A stretch of 64,000 bases of DNA from Scilla litardierei (taxonomy: Eukaryota > Streptophyta > Magnoliopsida > Asparagales > Asparagaceae), in NCBI GenBank assembly GCA_030789695.1, contig CM061141.1:324741938-324805937 (forward strand), read 5' to 3'. This document shows, in pieces, positions 1 to 9,917 of this stretch. The position numbers and the translations under genes are program-made. The notes below the pieces were generated by a model, which did no database searches, had not been told where the DNA came from, and saw nothing but the letters and a program-made list of their open reading frames with translations. Position 1 is the stretch's first letter. Each line of letters begins with the position of its first letter.

Positions 1-148
1 ACCCCCAAGACAATACACACACTCAAACCCACTCTTCTCATTTTCAACTGTTTTTGCACTAATCGAAACACCCGTGTGGGTCCCACGTCCTGATTGTGTG
101 GGTTGGTTTTTGGTGTGTCTGTGCACTTTGTGCACGGGTTATTTCTAG
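1..148 (+). mobile_element. Helitron-like 3' end (partial)
   Basis: The sequence GTGCAC-TTT-GTGCAC at 121-135 forms a short hairpin. It is followed nine bases later by CTAG (145-148) and then T. A GC-rich hairpin shortly before CTRR, with T as the next host base, is the usual 3' terminus of plant Helitrons. The 5' part lies outside the window, so size and coding content are unknown. The bases after it look like an LTR, so the Helitron may have landed inside a retrotransposon. The call rests on the terminus alone. Confidence 0.5.
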
Positions 149-363
149 TGCGTTTATAAATTGCAACCATTAGATAGACCTATCCTTAGGGGTTGGTCGG
201 ACCCAACACCGAGATAGTAGAGATCTTGGCAAGAGTTTGTTTCCTTTAGGGCTTAACTTAAAACTGTTTTAAGTTTATTTGCTGCTGCTGTTTTGATAAC
301 TTCGTCCGACCGACTTAGGCCGGACGTCGTATTTATGGCCATAAGGACCCAGAAAATCCTACA
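149..363 (+). repeat. 3' part of a copia-type LTR
   Basis: The segment ends in CCTACA and is followed at once by a sequence close to the initiator-Met primer binding site. That is the arrangement at the right end of a 5' LTR. The LTR start is missing or has been interrupted by the Helitron-like end at 148, and no partner LTR was found in the window. Confidence 0.45.
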
Positions 364-377
364 GTAGCATCAGAGCT
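364..377 (+). promoter_or_regulatory. Probable primer binding site
   Basis: TAGCATCAGAGCT differs at two positions from the usual plant TGGTATCAGAGCT, which pairs with the 3' end of initiator methionine tRNA. It sits one base after the LTR end, where minus-strand DNA synthesis would start. Confidence 0.5.
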
Positions 378-2529
378 ATAGTCTACATTGATATATAGAT
401 TTGCAATTTATAAATTGTATGTGATACAACATGCTTCTCCATAAGATGGAGGTTTTATTTAAACTTTAAAAATGTCGTTTTTAATGAAATGTTTTATGTT
501 CAAAAATTGGTTTTGAAAATTAGATTTAAAATTAAAGCTTTAAAAAATTATGTGATAATTTTGATGTAGCCTAAAATTATGAAATAATATTTAAGTTGCA
601 TGTTTAGCAAGAAATTTTATGAGATAATTTTTTATAGCTTTGTTATGTCATGCTAAATTGTTTAGTTACTGTTTTAATGGTTAAATTAGTTTATTTTGAT
701 TTTGTGATAATTCAAGAAAGACTATTAGGATAGCCATTAAAAATTTCAAGAAAAATTATGAGATAATTTTTTGGATGTACTATGATTTTAAAAACTGTTG
801 CAACAAATTAAATTCATGTTTAGGGTAGCCCTCTCTAAATTATTATTTTAATTGTTTTAATAATAATTTCGAACAAAAGGCTATGATTTAAAATTGTTGC
901 AACTTGAATTTTTAAAATGCCTAATACATGATCAGGATAGCAACCTTAAAAATCCTTATATTTGATAAGGACATTAATAAAAGGTATTAACCAATCCTAA
1001 TAATTTCGAATGTTAGGATTCAACTAGTTGATAGGATTAACTAGTTACGGGACACATATGAATAATAAGTTTCCTTCAATGGACCATGATCAGGTCTAGT
1101 GTGTTTTGACTAGTGTTGAAGATCACCCTAGCTTGACTGGTGATAGTGATCCTGGCCTAGCCAAATCCCTAACCGCGTTCTGCTGGACCGCAAGGATGCG
1201 AATTATGATTATGTGACATCGTCGATTATATATAATCAATTACGTTAAAAATCTTCTTCAAGGTTAGTGGTAGCCCTCCTTGTTTTTTGGATTAGGGAAC
1301 TAAAAGACGCATGTCATAGTTATTGAGTCTCCTCAAGCTGTGACATGGTCTCTTTTAGAAATCGACTCCATCATACATGAGATGTAGTCTGATATTAACC
1401 CAAACCGCTGTGTTGGGTCTCCTCAACATCATAAGTGACTAGGGGTAAAAACCAATAGGGAGTCACATGTGATGTGATTGATAATGAGATCATCAACCAA
1501 CTACAGAGTTGATCAACTTGTTGAGTCTCCTCAAGGTTGTGAAGCTCAGGGTGGTTGGATCCATATCCTATTAAATAAATATATTCGTTCATCTGTATGG
1601 CTAAAGATGATCGCAAAAATAGTGAGAGGATATAGTTGAATAAAAACCATTTTAACTATATTTAAAAAATCATGAACAAATGCTAAACTAGGGAAATTCT
1701 ATGTTTTACCGGGTGGAATCCAAAATTAAAAATATCCTTAAAAGAAATAAGTCAAATGGACAGAATGATTAGTTAAGGAATATTTAATAAACCAAACTAT
1801 ATTCTCATTGATATCAAATGTCTTCCCTAGTACTGAGTTAAGGACACAGATTTCCTTAAGCTCTAAAATCTAACACAATAAAAGCACGCTACGTAACACT
1901 CGCCCATATGAACATGGGCAGCTTGAATTTACTGATGTTTAAAGCATGTTTCTCTTACAACTTGTTGAGTCTCATCAAGGTTGTACGGAAAACAGTTTCA
2001 ACCCGCAAGGCTTGAAACTTCGATCAAACTGTTTGACTCGAAGAAGAGTGCAAGAGCGGTGCAAGACAATGTATCCAAATTAGATCTTGAGAAGAGCAAC
2101 TTGTTGAGTCTCTTCAAGGTTGTAAAGCTCAAGTTTTGGATGCATGTGATGCTTGCATAGCATTAGGACATGAAATGTCTAAATGCGATTTAGAAAGGGG
2201 AAGGCACTAAGAAAAATTCATTGAGCAAGAATATTTGGTTTAAGGCATAATATGAGGAACTGAAAATGGGACATGGTTGATGTCTAAAATTTCAAAATAA
2301 TTGTTATACAAAGGAAGATAGTATCACATATTGGCTAATGAACAAAAGTTGTCTTTAGGCCATATGGAACTTATATCACACTTGGTGAATGTCGTCACAT
2401 TACTTTAGAAGAGATGTTTTAATGTGACTATAATTTTTAACAATGTTTTATTAAGAGTTAATACATAACTACGCAAGTTAGTAGCAAACATTATACGGCA
2501 AAATAAAACTAGACCGTACCAAAGAGACT
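378..2529 (+). mobile_element. Decayed copia interior, mostly non-coding
   Basis: This AT-rich stretch has no long open frame. Two kinds of internal repetition are visible. Between about 540 and 780 an AATTATGAGATAATTTT-like motif recurs three or four times. Between 1320 and 2130 a motif near TTGAGTCTCCTCAAGGTTGT recurs five times (about 1322, 1411, 1517, 1962 and 2099); its core GAG..CTC is partly palindromic. The position between the primer site and a copia GAG-pre-integrase remnant suggests a leader plus ruined gag region. Coding identity is not readable. Confidence 0.4.
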
Positions 2530-2640
2530 AAGCTTCACAAGTCACATAAAGAGGGGTCTGACCTATCGTATTATGAGTCGAAAGACACTTGTGAATCTTG
2601 TCGCAAAGGTATGATGGCCGAAATTTCCTCTGTAAGACAG
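2530..2640 (+). pseudogene. copia GAG-pre-integrase remnant
   Basis: The plus-strand frame starting at 2530 reads KLHKSHKEGSDLSYYESKD, followed by TCESCRKGMMAE. The C-x2-C pair followed by a basic G-K-M-like segment matches the zinc-binding GAG-pre-integrase motif that precedes the integrase core in Ty1/copia polyproteins. No integrase core follows; the sequence runs into an unrelated GC-richer segment. The element is therefore truncated here. The match is by motif only. Confidence 0.5.
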
Positions 2641-2660
2641 TGGGAGAATGAGTTGGTGAA

Positions 2661-3789
2661 CTCGTAGTCTCGTACATACAGATGTATAAGCGGCCAGATG
2701 CACTTTTGTCAGACTTTGTCTGTGGTGAAACTAGCAGTGGTGTTAGTGGCGTGCCGTCTTCCTCCTTGGGCGAACTGGTAGCGAGCGTCGTCTGGGCGAG
2801 CTTCCTGTGGGGCGAGCTAAGTAGATTTGTGCGATCTGCTGGAGGACTCATCCGATTCTGGTGGCAAGCTTGACAAGCTTTTGTGAACCTCGGCGAGCTT
2901 CTCCTTGCTTCGACGAACTATGCTTCATTATGGAGATTCGACGGGCCAAGACTTGGGCTTTGAATCAGCGGGCCTACATCGACCGAGCCGATCTTGAGGT
3001 CGTAACAACCAATATGATCAATGAGTTAGGTTTATTGATTCATGCAATTGATGGATCTTGCATCTAAATTAATGTTTCTTTTAGTTGAGTTCTTTGTTGA
3101 TTAATTACTGTGTTAATAAAAGTTTTCATGCCATGGAGGCAGAACGTGGTGGGTGATGATGAAAAGAAGATAATTGCAGAAGAGATGTGGAGGGAGGTGG
3201 GATATGGTTGGGCTGCAAAAAACTTGGGAGGTTTGGAGTGATGTAGGATGTGGAAGTAAGCACATTGCTTGGAATGATGCCAAGTTACTGGTGGAAATAT
3301 TGACATTCAACAACAAATATTTTCACTGCTACAAAGACCCAACTTATATTTCAATGTAGGCGAGAATATACTGTTATGCTATTCATTTATCCAGGATGCT
3401 GAGATTTATTGGTTCAAAGACTCGCTTGGGCCATGGAAATTAATTTGTACCCACTAAACTTCAACATGTTCTTTCTCTATTTCTTTTATTGAAGAGGAAT
3501 AATCACTATGATACAGAATTTCAATTGTCCTTCTCTCTTTACTTCTTTCTGTTACACTTAAAATTTTGATTTCTCCATGCAGACATTGATTCTATTAATA
3601 ATTTTTTTTATAATTCTGTAAAGGGTTTAAGAGTTTACTAATGGGTTATAATCCTGCAAAGGTTAAATGTCATGGTGCTGCCAATATATATTTCCTTCTC
3701 AGTTGCAGCCTATGCAATTCTTAGTCGTAATGTATTTTATTCAATTCATTGTATGTATTTCCTTCAAGAATGATCCAAAATTGAATGAA
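2661..3789. other. Unassigned flank of the Tekay element
   Basis: The segment at 2700-2900 repeats GGCGAGCT-like words but shows no recognised protein. At 3130-3360 several short frames overlap with no family match. The last bases (about 3770-3794) read KNDPKLNEM in one frame. Rejoined to the DNA after the downstream target duplication, the frame continues IAAESSAESSSS, so the Tekay insertion may have split an old reading frame. I cannot name that frame. Confidence 0.3.
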
Positions 3790-3984
3790 ATGATTGTAAC
3801 GGCTGGTTTCTGTATGACGATATTTATTTATAAAAATATATTTCTTTTCTTTTTCGTATATTTTTTTCCCTATCTGGAGCTGAGCGTACTTCGAAACGTG
3901 CTTATCTTAGAATCAGACTCATCTTAGGAACTCCTAGAACCCATCCCGAGGCTTCACGCTTCTTTTGGAGACTTGGTGTGCATG

Positions 3985-4515
3985 TTAGTCGGTACAAGAG
4001 CAAGGACCGACCGACTAGATGTCAATCTAGTCGGTCAACAACTCCTCATGGACCGACTAGTTTCCGTCAGGCTTTTCCTTTGAGTTATTGTTTATTCTTA
4101 GTCGGTCTAAGTTCATTCTCCGACCGACTAGTTACCAAACTAGTCGGTCAACACTTCTTCGCAGACCGACTAAAACTGATCAGTTTTCTACAGCCGAGTT
4201 ACTGTTTACTTTTAGTCGGTTAAAGAACGAATACCGACCGACTAGTTGACGAACTAGTCGGTTAAGTTTTCTTCTCTGACCGATTAGATTTCAAAACCCC
4301 TTGACGACCACTTTTATCCTTTAGTCGGTCTATGAACACTGGCCGTCCGACTAGGTTGCAAACTAGTCGGTCGACGAGCCTTCACAGACCGACTAAATCT
4401 AGAAACCCTGTACAGACAATGTTCTCTGTTTTCTTTTAGTCGGTCAACGTTATACGACCGACCGACTAATTCTCGAACTAGTCGGTCAACAACCCTTCAC
4501 TGACCGACTAATCGC
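3985..4515 (+). repeat. TAGTCGGTC inverted-repeat array in the U3 region
   Basis: Five units of about 110 bp each contain four copies of the nine-base word in the order forward, reverse, forward, reverse, giving about twenty sites. Each forward/reverse pair can fold into a hairpin with a 9-10 bp stem and a loop of 10-25 bases. Two of the sites are degraded (about 4278 and 4345). The array lies 50-550 bp before the TATA-like site, so it could be a set of protein-binding sites for LTR transcription. That role is inference. Confidence 0.85.
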
Positions 4516-4557
4516 TTCTGTAAACCTAGGTTTTGACCTAGCCGCAGTTCTGTTTTC

Positions 4558-4566
4558 TTATTTAAA
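4558..4566 (+). promoter_or_regulatory. TATA-like element of the 5' LTR
   Basis: TTATTTAAA lies 50 bases after the palindrome array and just before a long CT-rich tract, a common arrangement at plant promoters. The same sequence is at 14953-14961 in the 3' LTR. Confidence 0.55.
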
Positions 4567-5618
4567 CGCACGGTTGTCTCTCTTTTCTTCTCATTGTTTT
4601 GAGTTGCTTTCTTCCCCAACCTCTCTCCTTCCCCTCTCCAAGCCTTTCCCTCCTCCCGTGCGCCCTCCACCTTCACGAGATCAATCCGATCTCCCCTCTC
4701 CCATTCTCCTTTCTCCTTTCCTTTCTTTTTCTCACGTTTCTTCTTCTCCTTCCTGTTTTCCCAAAAACAGCCGGCCACCCTCTCAGATCTGAGATCCACG
4801 GCCAAGCACCGGCCGCCGTCTCTTCGCGTGGCGATCCAAACTTCAGTTCTAGCGACGACGACCCCGAGAGACACCGAGATCCTTTGGAGGCCGACGACAC
4901 CACCAACGATCGACGTTCCTCGCTGCGCTACCCGCGGCCTAGGAACTTCCGGACGACACAAGCTTCCACCTTTCCAGATCTAACGCCGGATCTTCGTGCA
5001 ATCGTCAATTTCGGGTTGGTCCTCTAAATTCGTAGTAACCCACACGATAGATAATCAAACCCTAATTAAAATCAACAACCTAATCAAATTAAATTTACTT
5101 TCCGTTGATCTTTAATACGTTGTACAAACCATAGAAATCGACGAATGGACTTTATGCCTGTGCACATAGGATAGATCGTCGATTAGGTTAAATACATTAA
5201 AGATGTGATTTTTGATTAATAGGGTAGTCCCGATAACCTAGACACAACCCTAATAGGAATTCTGAATCGTGAACTGACACCGTCGCCGTGTCACGATTTT
5301 CAGACGCTCTTCTGCCGACGAGACGGTTGGACGAGATGTACCAGGGAGACGACGCACTCGCCAACACAGGCAAGTGTACAACTTGAGTTCTTGGCCATGT
5401 TAGGCCTTAGTTTTGCTAGAACTGATAGTTGGAACAATAGGAACCGGACGTGAAATGATAGCGTCCGGGATGCCCTTGATGGCTCAGACTTGACAACGAA
5501 GTCTGAGTCCAACAACAACAATTTTGACATCATAGGATTGACATGCGTGTGCGTGAGTTGTGGACACCCTAGTATAACCCCTCCTGTTCTGTCGTGTCTC
5601 GTCCCGTTCCGTCCGCAC

Positions 5619-5796
5619 AGCCCGCTGGGCAATAGGGCACTCGCCAAGCCAGAGCGAGTGATCCCTTGTACTAGTTCACAGCCCGATGGGCAATTGGGCA
5701 CCTGTCAAGCTAGAGCAGGTGATCCCATGTATTGATACACAGCTCAGAGAGCAATTGGGCACTTGTCAAGCTAGAGCACGTGATCCCATGTCTTGT
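5619..5796 (+). repeat. Three hairpin-bearing tandem repeats (LTR R/U5 part)
   Basis: Three units of about 60 bp start CACAGC and end near TGATCCCTTGTA. Inside each, a left arm (CTCGCC, CACCTG or CACTTG) pairs with a right arm (GAGCGAG, GCAGGTG or GCACGTG) a few bases on. Between units the arms change together, as expected if the stem is kept while its sequence drifts. The same block lies at about 16012-16190 in the 3' LTR. A related four-unit block is in the nested solo LTR. Confidence 0.8.
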
Positions 5797-6108
5797 CACG
5801 ATTCTTGGGGTTATGGGGTAGGGTTGAGCGTGCAAGCGGCAAGAGGGTCTGATCCCCCTCGAACCGAACAAGCGTGAACCCTTTCGTGTCTTGTATTATC
5901 GTGTCTGGCTTTCTATGTTCTGTCTTGTCTTGACACCTGTAGGCTAGTCCCGTAGTTGGTAGCACTCGCTACTACTACTACTTGTCGTGTTTACTTTCCT
6001 GTGCGTTTACTTCTGTTGTTAAAACCTCAGCATGTTAATCAACCAGTAAAATGTTGTAAGTAATTGGTACAATTGTAGTTTGGTCTAATCTTTTTCTTGT
6101 AGACCTTA

Positions 6109-6147
6109 CCTGACTTACAGTTCATTCTTTTGGTGCTGTACGTCAGG
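6109..6147 (+). other. 12-bp perfect-type hairpin in LTR
   Basis: CCTGACTTACAG and CTGTACGTCAGG are separated by 15 bases. This copy has one mismatch. The stems in the solo LTR (9441-9479) and the 3' LTR (16504-16542) are fully complementary. The loop contains a T-rich run and the right arm ends in CAG, so it could also act as a splice acceptor for the acidic frame that follows. Confidence 0.7.
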
Positions 6148-6151
6148 GATC

Positions 6152-6244
6152 GAGCCAGAGTACGTTGAGGAGACTGACCTGCCAGCCGACGTGGAGCCAG
6201 AGAGTGTCGATCCCGAGTACGATCCTGAGGAGGACCAGAGCTAG
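6152..6244 (+). CDS. Short acidic reading frame in the LTR
   Basis: The frame encodes about 30 residues and begins EPEYVEETDLPADVEPE. It ends PEYDPEEDQS before a TAG stop. There is no ATG at its start; a CAG just upstream (in the hairpin arm) could be a 3' splice site, making this the last exon of a spliced LTR transcript. The frame is repeated at 9484-9576 in the related solo LTR without any insertion or deletion, and about two-thirds of the changed codons are silent. No known family is recognised. Function is unknown; it may be a relic of a captured host exon. Confidence 0.45.
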   Translation, partial: EPEYVEETDLPADVEPESVDPEYDPEEDQS

Positions 6245-6577
6245 AGACTCCTTGTTGCAGTTTTCAGAGACGTTTATTATTTTAGTTGGGTGCGTAGCAC
6301 CTTTTGTTCCCTTGTTTAGGTTGGGTGCTTGCACCATTAGATTTACTTTTCTGCTGTTGTAGCCCTTCGGGCGTTGTGACTCGGTACTTTGATATGTTGG
6401 AATAAAATGAATTGTCTTTCCTATTCTTGTACTCTTATTGTTCTGTACTAACATGCAGGGACCTGTACCTTTGTCTTGGTACCACACAGACGCTTATTGG
6501 GTCAGAGCTCCTTAGCCCTGGCCTAAGCGGGCCTAGTCACGCTTCGCCTCCGCTGTTTTGGGAAGCGGGACGTTACA

Positions 6578-6708
6578 GGTTTTAGTGGCGGCCCATGCAG
6601 GTCCTGTCCCAATCTTTCTGCAAGTACAGAACAGTAGGAGTAAGGACATTCATTTTATATTCAAATGATTGTACGAGTCTAACCTGTGTTTTCGTTCCTG
6701 AATACAGG
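6578..6708 (+). other. Leader between 5' LTR and gag
   Basis: The usual TGGTATCAGAGC primer site is not visible directly after the LTR; the sequence reads GGTTTTAGTGGCGG. Either the site has decayed or another tRNA is used. The leader ends in a pyrimidine-rich run and CAG just before the gag ATG, which resembles a 3' splice site. Confidence 0.5.
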
Positions 6709-7134
6709 ATGGCTGGGCGACGCATTACTCGATCCTCGAATTCGAGTGATGACGGTCCGGAGGACCAGGGTGCTGAGTTCCACCAGTTCCTTGGTGTGAT
6801 GCGAGAGATGCTTGACGTGTAGCATCAGCTGGTGCAGCAGTCCAACCGTGCTGCCCAGGCTCCACCTGTTGCACCACCTCCACCTCCGCCTGCTCCACGA
6901 GCTGCTCCAGGAGTGAAGCAGTTCAACGAGCTTCAGCCGAAGACCTTCTCTGGGAAGGAAGGACCTCTGGGTGCCGATGAGTGGATCCAGAGCACTGAGG
7001 AAAAGTTGGTTGCCGCCAAGATTCCAGAGGATACTCTGGTAGAGATCGTGAAGATGCAGCTGACTGAAATTGCCCGAAACTGGTGGCACATTGAGGAGAG
7101 GCGTCTGCAGAAGCCGGTGGAGTGGAAGACTTTT
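6709..7134 (+). pseudogene. gag: gag, N-terminal part (Tekay element)
   Basis: The frame opens MAGRRITRSSNSSDDGPEDQ and meets a TAG stop at 6820-6822. It continues in the same frame through a proline-rich linker into the conserved retrotransposon gag core (GADEWIQSTEEKL, then NWWHIEERR). It runs up to the target site of the nested solo LTR. This region forms the capsid-like shell of the particle. The frame resumes without a shift at 9923, which shows that the solo LTR sits cleanly in the middle of gag. The TAG most likely arose from CAG, a plant CHG methylation context. Confidence 0.88.
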
Positions 7135-7711
7135 TGTAACGGTCGGTTTCCGATCGTACTTTCTTTGTGCACGTGCTCTTGATTGTGCACGTGCTTATTT
7201 TTGACTTTATTTGATTTTGAATATTATTGAGCAATATATCGACGTGATCGTCTCTGGAAGTCTTAGATTGTGGAATAACTTGTAACGACATATCTCGAGT
7301 CATTCTTCGGTGATGCTATCTTAATTGGCGTAACGTCGCGACCTTCTGTTTTGATGTGAGACGTTACGAATTTTAGTTTCGTCTCTCGACATCAAAATTT
7401 AGATCCGTCTTCTCCACTATCTTTCTTTAGTCATCTAGAACACCCCATAATTATTTTATAATTTTTGGACTTAATTTGACCTATTTTCTATTTTTTTGAA
7501 AGATTTAAATAATTTTAAAACCTATTTTTATAAAATATTTAATTATAATAAAATTAATATATTATAATAACGTATTGGAGAATTTTTAGGCAAAATTTTA
7601 GAATTTTTGGCCGCACAAATTTCGCGTGAGGGAGAGGAGAGTAATTTTAACTAAAACAATTATTTTAAATTATTTTTAATAATATTTTTCCGAACCCAAA
7701 CCCTAACCCTA

Positions 7712-7724
7712 GCTCTAACCTATT
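7712..7724 (+). promoter_or_regulatory. TATA-like element of the solo LTR
   Basis: CCTATTTAAG lies at the switch from AT-rich DNA to a GC-richer leader, the same relative position as the TATA-like site in the host LTR. Confidence 0.45.
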
Positions 7725-8874
7725 TAAGTTAGCCCTAGGAAAAGTATTTTCGTCATTGCTCAAAACCCTAGCCGCCGTTTCCTCTTCCAAAGCTTCGTCG
7801 CAACGTTGCGACGATCGCAACGTGCACGACCGACGGCCGCCCCCGCAAATCCCCTCGCACGACCGGCACTCCGCTCCGCATCACCGCTGTATCGCTCCGC
7901 TGCATCGCCCCGCTGCATCGCCCCGCTGTCGCCCCGCTCCGACCGAAGCCATCTCTCGGTCTGACCGAGAAAGCTCTCCGCAGCGGCAGTGCACGACCGA
8001 CGGTCATTCGTCGCAAGTGGGTTTCTCCCACACCAACTTCTGTGGTGGGCCCCCCAAGTTATCCTGAGGTGTTGTGGGCCCCCCTTGGACCCCTAGCACT
8101 GCTGTGGGCCCCACTTGGACGTGCCACTTCACGGATTTGCCGTCTACGACGTTGCGACACGTCGTAGGCCTTCGTCGCAAGTTCGAACTTTTGGAGAGAC
8201 GTGCGAGGACCAGATCTGAAGCCGAGGAGTTCTCCGATCAGACCCGACATCCAATCTGCAGCAAACTCCGGTTCAGGTTGGTTCCCCAAAACTCGTAGAA
8301 ACCCCCACAATAGTTGACTGAACCCTAAATTAAAAACCGTCAACTTGAACTAAATTTAATTTTCAGCTCCTGTAAAACGTTGTACAAACATAGAAAATCG
8401 ACGAACGGACAAATTTGACTGTGCACATAGGGTAGATCGTCGATTAGGTTGACACATCAAAAAGTGACTTTTGACGAATAGGATAGTCCCGAAAACCTAG
8501 AAACGAAACCTAATAGGATTTGACGAATTCGCGACCTGACACCGTCACCGTGACTATTTCAGACGGACTACCGCGGACGCGACGACTGGACGAGACGCCC
8601 CGGACGGACGACACACTCGCCATCGCAGGCAAGTGTATCCACTTGCACTTTTGGCCGTGTTTAGGCCATAGTTGGTTAGAACTGTTAAATGTGAACAACT
8701 AGAACCGGACGTGAAATGATAGCGTCTGGGACGACTCTTGACGGCTCAGACTTGACGACGAAGTCTGAGCCTGACAACAACAACTTTTTCATGCTATAGG
8801 GCTATCATGTGTGTGCGTGTGTGTGGACACCCTAGAATAACTTTCCCTGTCGTGTCACGTCACGTCCCGTCTTG

Positions 8875-9100
8875 CACAGCCCGCTGGGCAATAGGGCACT
8901 CGCCGAGTGATCCCTTGTACTGATTCACAGCCTGCGGGCAATAGGGCACTCTCCGAGTTGAGAGGGTGATCCCTTGTACTGATACACAGCCCGAGGGCAA
9001 TAGGGCACTCTCCAAGGGAGAGAGTGATCCCTTGTACTGATTCACAGCCTGCGGGCAATAGGGCACTCGCCAAGCTAGAGCGAGTGATCCCTTGTACTGG
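8875..9100 (+). repeat. Four hairpin-bearing tandem repeats in the solo LTR
   Basis: Four units of 55-60 bp start CACAGCC and end GTGATCCCTTGTACTG. The hairpin arms are CTCGCC/GCGAG or CTCTCC/GAGAG. They correspond to the three units at 5619-5796, so copy number differs between the two LTR families. Confidence 0.8.
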
Positions 9101-9483
9101 TGTCTTGTCTTGTCTTGTCTTGTCTTGGGGTTTGGGGTTGGGTTGAGCGTGCGCACGGCAAGAGGGTCTGATCCCCCTCGAACCGTAAGGCGTGAACCCT
9201 TTTCGTGTCTCACTTGTCGTGTCCTGCCTTGCTTCCGTCACGTCACGTCTTGTCCTGACACCTGTAGGCTAGTCCCGTAGTTGGTAGCACACGCTACAAC
9301 TACTACTTGTTGCGCTTTACTTTCCTGCTACGTTACTTCTCTTGTACTTGTCGTAACCCCAGCATGCTAATCAACCAGTAAAACGTTGTCTAAAAAGTTG
9401 ATACACTTGCAGTTTGGTCTAACCCTTTTTGTAGACCTGACCTGACGTACAGTTCCTTCTTTTGGTGCTGTACGTCAGGTGTT

Positions 9484-9576
9484 GAGCCAGAGTACGTTGA
9501 CGAGGCGGACTTGCCAGCTGACGCAGAGCCGGAGGACGTGGATCCGGAGTACGACCCGGAGGAGGACCAGAGTTAG
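9484..9576 (+). CDS. Acidic reading frame, solo-LTR copy
   Basis: This is the counterpart of the frame at 6152-6244. It begins EPEYVDEADLPADAEPE and ends PEYDPEEDQS before TAG. Compared codon by codon with the host LTR, about eight codons differ silently and four change the residue, with no length change. It is preceded by the perfect 12-bp hairpin at 9441-9479 ending in CAG. No start codon is present in the exon itself. Confidence 0.45.
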   Translation, partial: EPEYVDEADLPADAEPEDVDPEYDPEEDQS

Positions 9577-9917
9577 AGGACTCTTGTTGCTGATCCAGAT
9601 TTCTATTCCAGTTTAGATTGGGTGGGTAGCACCTGTTGCTTCTTGTCTAGGTTGGGTGCTTGCACCAGTAGTTTTCTTTTCTGCAGTTGTAGCCTTCGGG
9701 CGTTTTAGACTCTCAGTATTTTTGGATGTTTTTATTTGGAATAAAATGAATTGATTATCTCTTTTCAATACTTTGTTGTTTCCGTACTAACTTGCAGGGA
9801 CCTGTCGCCTTTGTTTGGAATATCACAGACGCTTATTGGGTCCGGGCTCATTGCCCTGGCCTAAGCGGGCCTTAGTCACGCTTCGCCTCCGACCTTTTTG
9901 GGAAGCGGGGCGTGACA

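Larger units (their letters stand above)
3795..6577 (+). repeat. 5' LTR of the Tekay element
   Basis: It begins TGTAAC and ends GTTACA, giving the TG..CA ends and a six-base inverted repeat. The length is 2783 bp. It aligns along its whole length with the 3' LTR at 14201-16972. The only sizeable difference is about 11 bases in a T-rich run near 3840. Modules in order: AT-rich start, a TAGTCGGT palindrome array, a TATA-like site, a CT-rich leader, a block of three hairpin repeats, a 12-bp hairpin, and a short acidic open frame. Confidence 0.93.

Noticed and set aside
3985..4515. CRISPR-like array of 9-base words
   Set aside because: The words alternate in orientation and spacers are repeated too; it is inside both LTRs.
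4599..5027. 142-codon frame in the LTR, repeated at 14994-15422
   Set aside because: It lies in a CT-rich leader, has no domain, and is repeated only because the LTR is. The solo LTR lacks a matching frame. More likely untranslated leader.
7747..8067. 103-codon frame in the solo LTR
   Set aside because: GC-rich leader of the LTR; no domain, and the host LTR has no equivalent.
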